Shown: positions 37,421 through 46,029 of the stretch, piece after piece
How positions within the stretch are numbered: the first letter of the stretch is position 1
How the letters are laid out: the number at the start of each line of letters is the position of its first letter
Assembly (NCBI RefSeq): GCF_001428895.1
Contig: NZ_LMJA01000030.1
Location: forward strand, 459,020 to 523,019
DNA from: Mycobacterium sp. Root265
GTDB lineage: Bacteria > Actinomycetota > Actinomycetes > Mycobacteriales > Mycobacteriaceae
Direction of reading: 5' to 3'
Length of the DNA stretch: 64,000 bases
Translations under genes and position numbers: made by a program
Notes under the pieces: generated by a model
The model's input: only the letters and a program-made list of their open reading frames with translations
Told to the model about the DNA's origin: nothing
The model's database searches: none

Positions 37421-38475
37421 AGGTCATCATCGAGGCCGATGGCGGATCGCGCGGGAACCCGGGCCCGGCTGGCTATGGCGCGGTGGTGTTCAGCGGGGAC
37501 CGCTCAGCGGTGCTCGCCGAACGCAAGGAGTCGATCGGCCGGGCGACCAACAATGTCGCCGAATATCGCGGATTGATCGCCGGTCTGACCGCGGCGGCCG
37601 AACTGGGTGCCACCGAAGTGGTGGCGTTCATGGACTCGAAGCTGGTGGTGGAGCAGATGTCCGGGCGCTGGCGCGTCAAGCATCCCGATCTACTTGAGCT
37701 CAATCGTGAAGCCGCGCAACTGGCTCGGCAGTTCGGCCAGATCGAGTACGGCTGGATCCCGCGGGCCCAGAACTCACATGCCGACCGACTGGCCAACGAG
37801 GCGATGGACGCTGCGGCGGCCCCCGCATCGGCGCCCGCCTCGCCGGGCTGGAGCGGCGCCCGTGGGGAACCGACCCGGCTGATGTTGTTGCGCCACGGTC
37901 AGACCGAGCTCTCGGTGGACCGCCGGTACTCCGGACGGGGCAACCCGTCGCTCACCGAACTCGGACGCAGCCAAGCTGAGGCAGCGGCCCGCTACCTGGG
38001 GGAGAAGGGCGGCATCGACGCGGTCGTGTGCTCGCCCCTGGGGCGCGCCCACGAGACGGCCAGCGCCGCCGCGAAGGAACTCGGCCTCGACGTCGTCATC
38101 GACGAGGATCTCATCGAGACCGACTTCGGCAAGTGGGAGGGCTTGACGTTCTCCGAGGCGGCGCAACAGGATCCGGAGCTGCACGGCAAATGGCTGCGCG
38201 ATACCAGCGTGACGCCGCCCGGCGGCGAGAGCTTCGATGCGGTGGCGGAGCGGGTGCGCCGGGCCCGCAACCGGATCGTCGAGGAGTATGCCGGGTCGAC
38301 GGTGCTGGTGGTCTCCCATGTCACGCCGATCAAGACCATGCTGCGGCTGGCACTGGACGGCAACGCCGGGATTCTCTACCGGCTGCACCTCGATCTCGCG
38401 TCGTTGAGCATCGCGGAGTTCTATCCCGACGGGCTCGCGTCGGTGCGGCTGGTCAACCAGACCTCGTATCTGTGA
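37417..38475 (+). CDS. RNase HI / acid phosphatase fusion
   Basis: Bifunctional protein of 352 residues. The N-terminal RNase HI domain (1-130) has the DEDD carboxylates in EADGGSRGNPGP, NNVAEYRGL, FMDSKLVVEQ and SHADRLANEA. A Pro/Ala linker follows (about 132-145). The C-terminal histidine-phosphatase domain (about 150-352) has LLRHGQTELS and the second catalytic His in VVSHVTPIK; related domains act as alpha-ribazole phosphatase (CobC type), fitting the cobalamin genes upstream. GTG start in a 4-nt overlap. Recalled as Rv2228c, where both activities are reported. Confidence 0.94.
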   Translation: MKVIIEADGGSRGNPGPAGYGAVVFSGDRSAVLAERKESIGRATNNVAEYRGLIAGLTAAAELGATEVVAFMDSKLVVEQMSGRWRVKHPDLLELNREAAQLARQFGQIEYGWIPRAQNSHADRLANEAMDAAAAPASAPASPGWSGARGEPTRLMLLRHGQTELSVDRRYSGRGNPSLTELGRSQAEAAARYLGEKGGIDAVVCSPLGRAHETASAAAKELGLDVVIDEDLIETDFGKWEGLTFSEAAQQDPELHGKWLRDTSVTPPGGESFDAVAERVRRARNRIVEEYAGSTVLVVSHVTPIKTMLRLALDGNAGILYRLHLDLASLSIAEFYPDGLASVRLVNQTSYL

Positions 38476-39045
38476 TCAGCTGGAGTGCAGGTGTAGCCGT
38501 TCCCCGTGGACGTCGAAGATCATGATGGCCTCGACCGGTCCGTCGACGGTGCCGAACCAATGTGGCGTCCAGGTGGAAAACTCCACGGCTTCACCGGGTT
38601 TGATGATGAAATCGCGTTCGCCCAGCACCAGACGCAATTGCCCGGAGAGCACGTACATCCATTCCTGACCCTCATGGACGGGAAGCTCGGCCGGTGGCGT
38701 GTTGCGCTTGGTGCTCACCCGCACCTTGAACGTGTGCCGGCCGCCGGTCGGGCCCTGACGGGTCAACGGCCAGTAGGTGACCCCGTGGCGGGTGTGGGAG
38801 CTGCCCCGGACCCGCGGGTCTTCGGACTCCGGTTCGCGCAGCAGCTCGTCGGTGCTGACCGACAGCGCCAGGGCCAGCCGGGGCAGGTGATCCAGGGCCA
38901 GCCGCCGTTTCCCGGATTCCAGTCGGCTCAGTGTGGACACGTCGATGCTGGCGCGGGCGGCCACATCCTGCAGTGTCAGGCCTTGCTGGGTGCGCAGATC
39001 CCGTAACCGCTTGCGGACGGTGTCGTCGACGCTCTTTGCCTCCAT
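38476..39045 (-). CDS. XRE-cupin transcriptional regulator
   Basis: Protein of 189 residues. The N-terminal XRE helix-turn-helix (LRDLRTQQGLTLQDVAARASIDVSTLSRLESGKR) spans about residues 13-50. The C-terminal cupin_2 domain (LPVHEGQEWMYVLSGQLRLVLGERDFIIKPGEAVEFSTWTPHWF, seen by its HEGQEW and PHWF ends) would bind a small molecule or metal. It is divergent from the oxidoreductase-methyltransferase fusion across 47 bp with an inverted repeat, so it probably regulates it. It ends directly at the RNase H stop (convergent). Confidence 0.9.
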   Translation of the reverse strand: MEAKSVDDTVRKRLRDLRTQQGLTLQDVAARASIDVSTLSRLESGKRRLALDHLPRLALALSVSTDELLREPESEDPRVRGSSHTRHGVTYWPLTRQGPTGGRHTFKVRVSTKRNTPPAELPVHEGQEWMYVLSGQLRLVLGERDFIIKPGEAVEFSTWTPHWFGTVDGPVEAIMIFDVHGERLHLHSS

Positions 39046-39051
39046 GGCAAA

Positions 39052-39087
39052 CGAGCTTGGCATTTTGTCCGCTGATCGGCAAGCTCG
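39052..39087. promoter_or_regulatory. Inverted repeat in the XRE / oxidoreductase divergent promoter
   Basis: CGAGCTTG (39052-39059) and CAAGCTCG (39080-39087) are exact reverse complements 20 bp apart, centred in the 47-bp gap between the divergent start codons. They could be two half-sites, two turns of helix apart, for the XRE-cupin protein. They could also be a folded leader element. Confidence 0.45.
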
Positions 39088-39092
39088 ATGAC

Positions 39093-40625
39093 ATGAACAA
39101 CGAATGGGACTGCATCATCGTCGGTGGCGGCGCGGCCGGCCTGAGCGCGGCACTGGTACTCGGCCGCGCCCGGCGTCGCACGCTGGTCCTCGATGACGGT
39201 GACCAGAGCAACCTGGCTGCGCACGGCATCGGCGGACTGCTGGGTCACGACGGCCGCCCGCCCGCTGAACTCTACGAGGCGGGCCGCGCGGAACTCGCGG
39301 AATACCCGAACGTCACCTTCCGGCCGGTGCGGGTGACCGCCGCCAAAGCGGACGGGCCGGGCTTCGTCGTCGAACTTGCCGATGGCGGCCACGAACATGC
39401 GCGCCGCCTGCTGCTGGCGACCGGTATGCAGTACCAGCCGCCGCAGATCGCGGGCCTTGAGGCGCTGTGGGGCGGCTCGGCTTTCCACTGTCCGTTCTGC
39501 CACGGGTGGGAGGTTCGTGATCAGCCGCTGGCCGTGCTCGCCGATGGGGACCGCGCTGTGCACATGGCGCTGATGCTCAAGGGCTGGACCGACGATATCG
39601 TCGTGCTCAGCAATGGCGCGGGCCTGCAGAATGACCTGCTGACAGCCGCGGACATCGCCGTGGACGACCGGCAGGTCAGCGAATTCCATTCCGAGGGTGG
39701 CGTATTGACCGAGGTGCGGTTCGCCGAGGGCCCACCGCTGCCGCGGCGGGGTGTGCTGGTAGCCGCTGTCCTGCACCAGCGTTCCCACCTGGCAGCCCAT
39801 CTCGGGGTGGACTTCGCGCCGGCGAGTCCTGTTGCCGCCGATGCCATCGTCGTCGACCAGTTCCAGCGCACCACGGTGCCCGGGGTGTTCGCCGCCGGCG
39901 ATGTCAGCGTGCAGATGCCTCAGGTGGCGGCCGCGGTGGCCAGCGGATCGCTGGCGGCGGCTGCCGTGGTGCAGAGTCTGCTGGCCGATGACGTCGGGCT
40001 GCCCGTTCCGCCGTGGCCGGCGCCCGATGTCCAACAGCACTGGAACGAGCACTACGGCCAGCGCGATCGCGTCTGGAGTGGCCGGGTGAACCTCCGGCTC
40101 TCCGAGGTGGCGGAGTCGCTGGCACCCGGGCGCGCCCTGGACCTGGGATGCGGTGAGGGTGGCGACGCCATCTGGCTGGCGTCGCGGGGGTGGTCGGTGG
40201 TTGCGACCGATGTCTCACACGTGGCACTGGAACGGGCCGCCGCTGACGCGGGGGAGTTGTTGAGCCAGATCGACTTTCAGCACCACGATCTGGAGGTGAG
40301 TTTCCCGGACGGCGAGTTCGATCTGGTGTCCGCACAGTTCCTGCATTCGAAGATTCCGCTGGACCGGGCGCGCGTGTTGAAGCGGGCGGCGGTTGCGGTC
40401 GCGCCCGGGGGTCTGCTGGTGATCGTCGACCATGGCGAGGCTCCGCCCTGGTCGAACCACCGGCACGTCGAGTTCCCCGGTGCCGAGGAAGTGGTGGGAT
40501 CACTCGACCTTGACGACGGCTGGGAACGCGTGCAGGTTGGCCCGGTCGAGCGCGAGGCGACCGGACCCGACGGGCAGCCGGGGCATCTGATCGACAATGT
40601 GATGGTGCTGCGGCGGAGTCACTGA
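39093..40625 (+). CDS. Thioredoxin-reductase-like flavoprotein fused to SAM methyltransferase
   Basis: Protein of 510 residues. Residues 1-300 resemble thioredoxin reductase: FAD motif CIIVGGGAAGLSAALVLG, redox pair Cys133-Cys136 in HCPFCHGWE, and FAD motif TTVPGVFAAGDVS. The CPFCHG form resembles fungal/bacterial dithiol oxidases (GliT/HlmI type) more than the CATCDG of true reductases, and the usual NADPH motif GGGDSA is degenerate (LADGDRAVH). Residues about 310-510 are a class I SAM methyltransferase with Asp350 in DLGCGEGGDA and a TehB-like WNEHYGQRDRVW start. It may oxidise and S-methylate thiols or dithiols; this is inference. Overall fusions of this type are known as annotations without characterised function. 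Confidence 0.9.
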   Translation: MNNEWDCIIVGGGAAGLSAALVLGRARRRTLVLDDGDQSNLAAHGIGGLLGHDGRPPAELYEAGRAELAEYPNVTFRPVRVTAAKADGPGFVVELADGGHEHARRLLLATGMQYQPPQIAGLEALWGGSAFHCPFCHGWEVRDQPLAVLADGDRAVHMALMLKGWTDDIVVLSNGAGLQNDLLTAADIAVDDRQVSEFHSEGGVLTEVRFAEGPPLPRRGVLVAAVLHQRSHLAAHLGVDFAPASPVAADAIVVDQFQRTTVPGVFAAGDVSVQMPQVAAAVASGSLAAAAVVQSLLADDVGLPVPPWPAPDVQQHWNEHYGQRDRVWSGRVNLRLSEVAESLAPGRALDLGCGEGGDAIWLASRGWSVVATDVSHVALERAAADAGELLSQIDFQHHDLEVSFPDGEFDLVSAQFLHSKIPLDRARVLKRAAVAVAPGGLLVIVDHGEAPPWSNHRHVEFPGAEEVVGSLDLDDGWERVQVGPVEREATGPDGQPGHLIDNVMVLRRSH

Positions 40626-40678
40626 AAGTTATCCACAGGCTCACGCATTTCCCCTCGCCACATGTCGTGGCCGGGCGG

Positions 40679-40684
40679 TAAAAT
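40679..40684 (+). promoter_or_regulatory. -10 box of a leaderless promoter (13E12 HNH gene)
   Basis: TAAAAT lies 7 nt before the start codon at 40692, the spacing expected when transcription begins at the A of ATG. No ribosome-binding site is present, which supports a leaderless mRNA. Confidence 0.65.
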
Positions 40685-40699
40685 CGAACACATGTTCGA
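40684..40699. promoter_or_regulatory. LexA SOS box overlapping the start codon
   Basis: TCGAAC-ACAT-GTTCGA is a perfect match to the mycobacterial LexA box (TCGAAC-N4-GTTCGA). It overlaps the end of the -10 box, the predicted start point and the ATG at 40692-40694. LexA binding here would block transcription directly. Members of the 13E12 repeat family with SOS boxes are known in M. tuberculosis. Confidence 0.9.
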
Positions 40700-42320
40700 A
40701 GTCTTGGATCGGGCCGCACTCGCTGGGTTGAGCGATGACGCGCTCATCTCGGCGGTGACTGCGACGACCCGAAACGAGGCGTCGGTGGCGGCTTACCGGT
40801 TGGCGTTGATCGGTGAGGTGGTGGCCCGCCAGTGCGATGACGAGGATGACACGGTTGCCCATCAGGTCATTGATGGTTGGGCGTGGGCGCAGGCCGCGGT
40901 GGCGGCGGCCTGCAATCTGAATCCGCACGCGGCGTCCAAGCAGATGCGCATCGCCCAGGCTTTGCGTGACCGGCTGCCCCGCACCGCGGCCCTGTTCGCC
41001 AAGGGTGCGATCTCGATGGCGGTGATCGATGCGATCACCTGGCGCACCCACCTGGTCGTCGACGATGACGCTCTGGTGTTGATCGATACCGCGATCGCCG
41101 GGGAGGCGGGCGAGTACGGGGCGCATTCGGAGAAGCAGTTGATCGGTGCCATCGATCTGTGGGTGGAGAAGTTCGACCCCGAAGCCGTGGTGCGCTCAAA
41201 ACGTAACGCCAAGGACGTCTATGTCGAGTTCGACGATAAGGACGATCCCAACGGGGTCGCCTCGTTCTGGGGGCGGCTGCGTGTCACCGACAAAAAGGTG
41301 CTGGAGAAACGCCTCAATGACCTGGCGGACACCGTCTGTGGCAATGATCCCCGCGCGCGTGGCGAGCTACGTGCGGCCGCCTTGGCCGCGTTGGGTGTGG
41401 TGGGCCCGCAACTGGAACGGCTGGCGTGTGGGTGTGGGGATGCCGGCTGCCAGGGCAGCGGGAAGGATCCGCGCTCGACGGCGGTGACGATCTATGTGCT
41501 GACCGACCAGGTGCCCGCTGCCGGTGAAGGGTCTCCGCGGCACACCACCCCGGGCAGTGCGGGCACCCCGGAAACGCAGCCCGCCGAGACCGGACCGGCC
41601 GCGCCCGACGCCGAGCAGCAGGCACCGCCGGCGGAGAACGCGCCGCAGACGCCAGCAGCGGAGTCCGGGCCTGCTGCGCCCGCGGCCAACACCCAACCCG
41701 CGGCCTGCAACCCTAGCCCCGGCGTGATGCTCGACGGCGCCATCATCCCGGCCGCCATGCTGGCCGACCTCGTCGCGTCCGGCGCCACAGTGAAGCCGCT
41801 CTCCGAGATCGCCGACCTACCCGCCGAGCGCCAATACCGGCCCTCGACCGCACTGACCGCGTTCGTCCGCATGCGCGCCATGACCTGCAGCTTCCCCGGC
41901 TGCAACCGGGCCGCCCACCGCTGCGACCTCGACCACCTGACCCCATGGCCGGCAGGGGCGACCCATCCGGGCAACCTGGCACCGCTGTGTCGTCTGCATC
42001 ATTTGATCAAGACCTTCTGCGGCTGGACACCCACCGCCCAACCCGACGGCCGTATCCAATGGTCAGCACCGACCGGGCACACCTACACGAAGGCCCCCGG
42101 CGCGGCAATCATGTTCCCGCACTGGAACATCGAGACTCCCATCCCACGGAAACGCGCCATCCGGCTGATCAACGACGCCGACCTCCACACCAAGATGCCG
42201 GTCCGAAAACGCACCCGCGCACAAGACCGCGCCCAACGCATCAAAACCGAACGCACCCGCAACCAACTCGAACTCGCCCTCGAACTCGCCCAGAACGACA
42301 GCGACCCGCCACCGTTCTGA
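40692..42320 (+). CDS. 13E12/DUF222 family HNH endonuclease-like protein
   Basis: Protein of 542 residues with an N-terminal DUF222 domain (about 1-250) and a Pro/Ala-rich linker (about 280-345: PAETGPAAPDAEQQAPPAEN and similar). The C-terminal HNH domain runs CSFPGCNRAAHRCDLDHLTPWPAG to NLAPLCRLHHLIKTFCGW, with a Cys pair, the H-N-H residues and LCRLHH zinc ligands. Families like this occur in several copies in mycobacteria and are probably mobile. Perfect SOS box and leaderless start. Lys/Arg-rich tail. It ends 2 bp before the convergent VOC gene. Its cutting activity is not proven for the family. Confidence 0.92.
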   Translation: MFEVLDRAALAGLSDDALISAVTATTRNEASVAAYRLALIGEVVARQCDDEDDTVAHQVIDGWAWAQAAVAAACNLNPHAASKQMRIAQALRDRLPRTAALFAKGAISMAVIDAITWRTHLVVDDDALVLIDTAIAGEAGEYGAHSEKQLIGAIDLWVEKFDPEAVVRSKRNAKDVYVEFDDKDDPNGVASFWGRLRVTDKKVLEKRLNDLADTVCGNDPRARGELRAAALAALGVVGPQLERLACGCGDAGCQGSGKDPRSTAVTIYVLTDQVPAAGEGSPRHTTPGSAGTPETQPAETGPAAPDAEQQAPPAENAPQTPAAESGPAAPAANTQPAACNPSPGVMLDGAIIPAAMLADLVASGATVKPLSEIADLPAERQYRPSTALTAFVRMRAMTCSFPGCNRAAHRCDLDHLTPWPAGATHPGNLAPLCRLHHLIKTFCGWTPTAQPDGRIQWSAPTGHTYTKAPGAAIMFPHWNIETPIPRKRAIRLINDADLHTKMPVRKRTRAQDRAQRIKTERTRNQLELALELAQNDSDPPPF

Positions 42321-42322
42321 GG

Positions 42323-42757
42323 TCAGCTGAGGGCGCTCACGTCCGCGAGTTGGGTGAGCCGCACGCTGTTGCCCGACGGGTCACGGAACCCGCAATCGAT
42401 GCCATACGGCATCTGATGCGGCTCCTCGGTGAATTCCACTCCGCGGGAACGGAGTTCCTCGAATGAAGCCTGGCAGTCCTCGGTGGTGAGAAAAATCGTG
42501 CCGGCAAAGCCCTTCGCGGTGAGGTTGCGGACCTCCTGCTGGGTGGCCGCATCCATGACCGGCGGACCGGGCACCGCCATCAGCACGACCGAGACGTCGT
42601 CCTGGCCCCGCGGACCGACGGTCAACCAGCGGAAGGTGTTGTCGAGATCGGGTAGTGAAACATCCTGGCGTACTTCGAAACCGACCTTCTCGGTCCAGTA
42701 CTGAAGAGCGACGTCCTGATCGTGCACCCAAAGGTGCGCGCTTGCGATTTTGATCAT
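42323..42757 (-). CDS. VOC (glyoxalase-fold) family protein
   Basis: Protein of 144 residues. Seen: KIASAHLWVHDQDVALQYWTEKVGFEV at the start (His in AHLWVHD), a central LPDLDNTFRWLTVGP, and a C-terminal GIDCGFRDPSGNSVRLTQ where many relatives have a metal-binding Glu and here Arg follows. Probably a bleomycin-resistance/dioxygenase-like member of unknown substrate. It is 37 bp downstream of a short AraC regulator on the same strand, so the two probably form an operon. It ends 2 bp from the 13E12 gene. Confidence 0.88.
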   Translation of the reverse strand: MIKIASAHLWVHDQDVALQYWTEKVGFEVRQDVSLPDLDNTFRWLTVGPRGQDDVSVVLMAVPGPPVMDAATQQEVRNLTAKGFAGTIFLTTEDCQASFEELRSRGVEFTEEPHQMPYGIDCGFRDPSGNSVRLTQLADVSALS

Positions 42758-42794
42758 GCCGACAACGCTACGACCGATCGCCGGGCGCCGTCTT

Positions 42795-43220
42795 CTACCC
42801 GTGTGCTGTCTTGGACCGGCCGGCCGGGGCGCGCCGGGTATCGCGCTTGACGATGCAGCTGGGCACCCGGGCGTACACGCTCGCGGGCGGCAGGCTGGCC
42901 CGATAGGCCGCGGGCGGCCTTCCGTACACCCTGGCGAAGGTGGTGGTGAACGAACCCACACTCGTCAAGCCGACCATCGCGCAGATGTCTGCCACCGATC
43001 TGTCGGTGTGGCGCAGTAACGCGGCGGCGCGCTCCAACCGTCGGCTCTGCAGATACGCTCGCGGCGACTCCCCGAACGTCCTGGAGAACATCCGGCTGAA
43101 ATGCGCCCGGGACAGTCCGGCGGCCGCGGCGAGGTCGTCCACCGTGATCGGCTCCGCATACCGGGCATCTGCCAGATCCTTCGCATGCAGCAAATATCGG
43201 GCTGGAGGCACCTGCGCCAT
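42795..43220 (-). CDS. Short AraC-type regulator (DNA-binding domain only)
   Basis: Protein of 141 residues consisting of the AraC double helix-turn-helix (ITVDDLAAAAGLSRAHFSRMF and VADICAMVGLTSVGSFTTTF, residues about 25-105), ending at GRPPAAYR, plus a basic C-terminal tail (KRDTRRAPAGRSK). It lacks the usual sensing domain. Upstream of the VOC gene, its probable target. ATG 43220 sits only 25 bp from the 5' end of rnpB on the other strand, so the two promoters overlap. Confidence 0.88.
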   Translation of the reverse strand: MAQVPPARYLLHAKDLADARYAEPITVDDLAAAAGLSRAHFSRMFSRTFGESPRAYLQSRRLERAAALLRHTDRSVADICAMVGLTSVGSFTTTFARVYGRPPAAYRASLPPASVYARVPSCIVKRDTRRAPAGRSKTAHG

Positions 43221-43244
43221 GGCCCTAAGGGTACGGTGATCGGC

Positions 43245-43645
<401 letters not shown>

Positions 43646-43646
43646 C

Positions 43647-45107
43647 CTACTTCTTGACGGCCTTCTTCAGGGCCTTCAAGGCGTCGCCGATCCCGTCCTC
43701 GGCCTGCAGCGCCACCTCGGCCTCCTTCTCGTACAGCACACCGTAGGTGAAGGTGTCCTCGCCGGCGGCGTGCGCGGCGTCGGCCTCCTCCAGCAGATGC
43801 GTGCGGCTGACCACGCTGTCCTGGTGATCGCCGAGCAGGCTCTGGATGGTCTTGGCCTTGGCTTCCACCGCCGAATCCCCGGTCGCCGACGCCGTGTAGC
43901 GAAGCCGCTTGGCGCGCTTGCGAATCCGGTGCAGCGACTCGTCGGTGCCGTCATCTTCGGCCTTCTTCGCGGCCTTGTGGACCTTCTTGTACGCGGCCGC
44001 CACACTGGCCGCCGCGGATTCGTCGCCGGACTTGTCCCCGGTCGCAGACGGCGCGGCCACCAGCTCATCCAGCGCATCGAGCAGCCGGAAGTAGCGCTCG
44101 GAGCGCATCGCGAGCAGCGACCGCCGCCACCCGTTGGCGTAGCGCTGCTTGTTGCCCTCCACCAGCCGCTCGCGCACCCTGCCGCGCACCAACTCCGGCG
44201 CCAACCCGTCGAGCGCTTCCTCGTACTTCTCGGCCAGCACCTCGGCATCGCGCGCGACCCCGAGGATGCCGGCCAGCACCTTCAACTCATCGAGCACCCA
44301 GGCGTCATCGGCAAGGCCGAACGACTCGTCGGCGAGCAAGCTGCGGATCTTGCGGGTGGCGACCCGCATCTGGTGCACCGAATCCCAGACATCGGCGCGC
44401 ACCGCCCGATCCCACGAGATCAGTTCCTCGACGTTCTCGGCGACGGCCCGGCGCACCGGGTCGGAGGCCTCCACCGACGCTGCCTCCGGTTCGGCGGTGG
44501 CCAGCACTCTGGCCAGCTTGGAGCCGTGCCCGGCCGGTACCGCGCCCGCGTCGAACAACCGGTTCGACAGCCGGTCCAGGACGTCGGTGGAGCCGACGCC
44601 CTCGGCCAGTTCCAGCTCCCATTCCCGCCAGGTCTGCGGTTCGCTGTCCGGGCGCAGCGCGGCGGCGGTCACCTGGTCATCGCAGAACTCGGCGATCGGG
44701 GAGTCGTCGGCGCCGAACAGCAACGACACGGTGCGCTGCGTGGTGATGCGCGCGACCGCGCCCAGCGGACGGTCCCGGACGATCGCGGCGACCACATCGC
44801 GGATGTCCTCGGGTACGGAGTCGGCCAGCGGCGCGCGCACCTCGGTGCGGGCATCCGGGCCGGCCGGCAGCTTCACGTGCCAGCCGGCGTCGCCCCCGCC
44901 GGTGCGCCGGCGCAGCGTGATGCGCTTTGCGGCCAGGTCGTAGTTGGGAGTGTCGTAGTACACCGCTTCCAGCGTCAGGGTGGGCGCGTGTTGCACCCTC
45001 GACACCGCGGCGAGGCCTTCGAAGGACGGTGAGACGGTGGTCTCGACCACGTCGAATTTCCGTTCAACCTCGGTGTGGCGCGACGCTTTTGGCTTATCAG
45101 CAGGCAT
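43647..45107 (-). CDS. CYTH-CHAD domain protein
   Basis: Protein of 486 residues. The N-terminal CYTH domain (about 1-200) has the signature EVERK (ExExK) and basic/acidic residues lining a triphosphate tunnel (KRITLRRRTGG, WHVKLPAG, EWELELAEG). The C-terminal CHAD domain (about 215-480) is helical with conserved histidines and basic residues (VHQMRVATRKIRSLL, LHRIRKRAKRLRY). CHAD domains bind polyphosphate; CYTH domains hydrolyse or bind triphosphates. ATG 45107 follows AAGG. Recalled as Rv2226. The C-terminal end overlaps nothing but lies 1 bp from rnpB. Confidence 0.92.
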   Translation of the reverse strand: MPADKPKASRHTEVERKFDVVETTVSPSFEGLAAVSRVQHAPTLTLEAVYYDTPNYDLAAKRITLRRRTGGGDAGWHVKLPAGPDARTEVRAPLADSVPEDIRDVVAAIVRDRPLGAVARITTQRTVSLLFGADDSPIAEFCDDQVTAAALRPDSEPQTWREWELELAEGVGSTDVLDRLSNRLFDAGAVPAGHGSKLARVLATAEPEAASVEASDPVRRAVAENVEELISWDRAVRADVWDSVHQMRVATRKIRSLLADESFGLADDAWVLDELKVLAGILGVARDAEVLAEKYEEALDGLAPELVRGRVRERLVEGNKQRYANGWRRSLLAMRSERYFRLLDALDELVAAPSATGDKSGDESAAASVAAAYKKVHKAAKKAEDDGTDESLHRIRKRAKRLRYTASATGDSAVEAKAKTIQSLLGDHQDSVVSRTHLLEEADAAHAAGEDTFTYGVLYEKEAEVALQAEDGIGDALKALKKAVKK

Positions 45108-45249
45108 GTTCACCCTTGTTCGGTACCGCGTGTGTCAGGAGTTGTGAACAGCGTGCCACATCGAGGTGAACAACCCCGGGGCGTGCGAGGCCCTCGATTC
45201 TGGGGGCGCGTGTTACACATCACCACCCCGCCGTAATACGGTGAGCGCC

Positions 45250-46029
45250 ATGACCGCTTTCGAGACGCTGAAGTTCACCCGGGCCGGATCCGTCGTCAAC
45301 ATCGTCCTGGACCGGCCCGATGCCGCCAACGGGATGAACGCGGCGATGACGCGCGACCTCGCCGATGCGGCGTCGCTGTGCGACACCGCAGAGACGAAGG
45401 TGGTCACCCTGACCGGCGCGGGCCGGTTCTTCTGCGCCGGCGGTGACCTCAAGGCGATGGCCGCGGCCGACGACCCGGGCGTCTTCGTCAAGGGCATCGC
45501 CAACGATCTGCACCGCGCCATGTCGACCTTCGCCCGGATGGACGCCGTGCTGATCACCGCGGTCAACGGGGTGGCCGCCGGCGCGGGATTCTCCCTGGGC
45601 GTCTCCGGTGACCTGGTGCTGGCCGCGGAGTCGGCGTCGTTCACGATGGCCTACACGAAGGCGGGCCTGAGCCCAGACGGCGGCGCTTCCTACGTGCTGC
45701 CGCGACTGGTGGGCCTGCGGCGCACCCAGGAACTGATGATCACCAACCGGGTGCTCAAGGCCCCGCAGGCGCTGGAATGGGGCCTGGTGACCACCGTCGT
45801 TCCCGACGCCGACCTGCCCGCGAAGTTGGCGGAACTGGCGACCGAGGTCGCTTCTGGTGCAAAGGGTTCCAACTCGGCGGTCAAGCAGCTGCTGTTGACC
45901 AGTTACTCCGCGGGCTACGAGGCCCAGTTGGAGCATGAGGGACGCCATATTGCAGGCAATGCCTCCTCTCCCGACGGGAAAGAAGGCATCGCTGCGTTCC
46001 TGGGCAAACGCGCCCCGGAATTCGGCTGA
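45250..46029 (+). CDS. Enoyl-CoA hydratase/isomerase family protein
   Basis: Crotonase-fold protein of 259 residues. Seen: GAGRFFCAGGDLKAMA (first oxyanion-hole segment), AVNGVAAGAGFSLGVSGDLVLAAESASF (second), and SPDGGASYVLPRLVG, where the usual second catalytic Glu position is occupied by Asp in SPDGG. The activity may therefore be hydration, isomerisation or another CoA-thioester reaction. ATG 45250 (or GTG 45241); TAATAC upstream suggests a short-leader or leaderless promoter. Convergent with panB without a gap. Confidence 0.88.
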   Translation: MTAFETLKFTRAGSVVNIVLDRPDAANGMNAAMTRDLADAASLCDTAETKVVTLTGAGRFFCAGGDLKAMAAADDPGVFVKGIANDLHRAMSTFARMDAVLITAVNGVAAGAGFSLGVSGDLVLAAESASFTMAYTKAGLSPDGGASYVLPRLVGLRRTQELMITNRVLKAPQALEWGLVTTVVPDADLPAKLAELATEVASGAKGSNSAVKQLLLTSYSAGYEAQLEHEGRHIAGNASSPDGKEGIAAFLGKRAPEFG

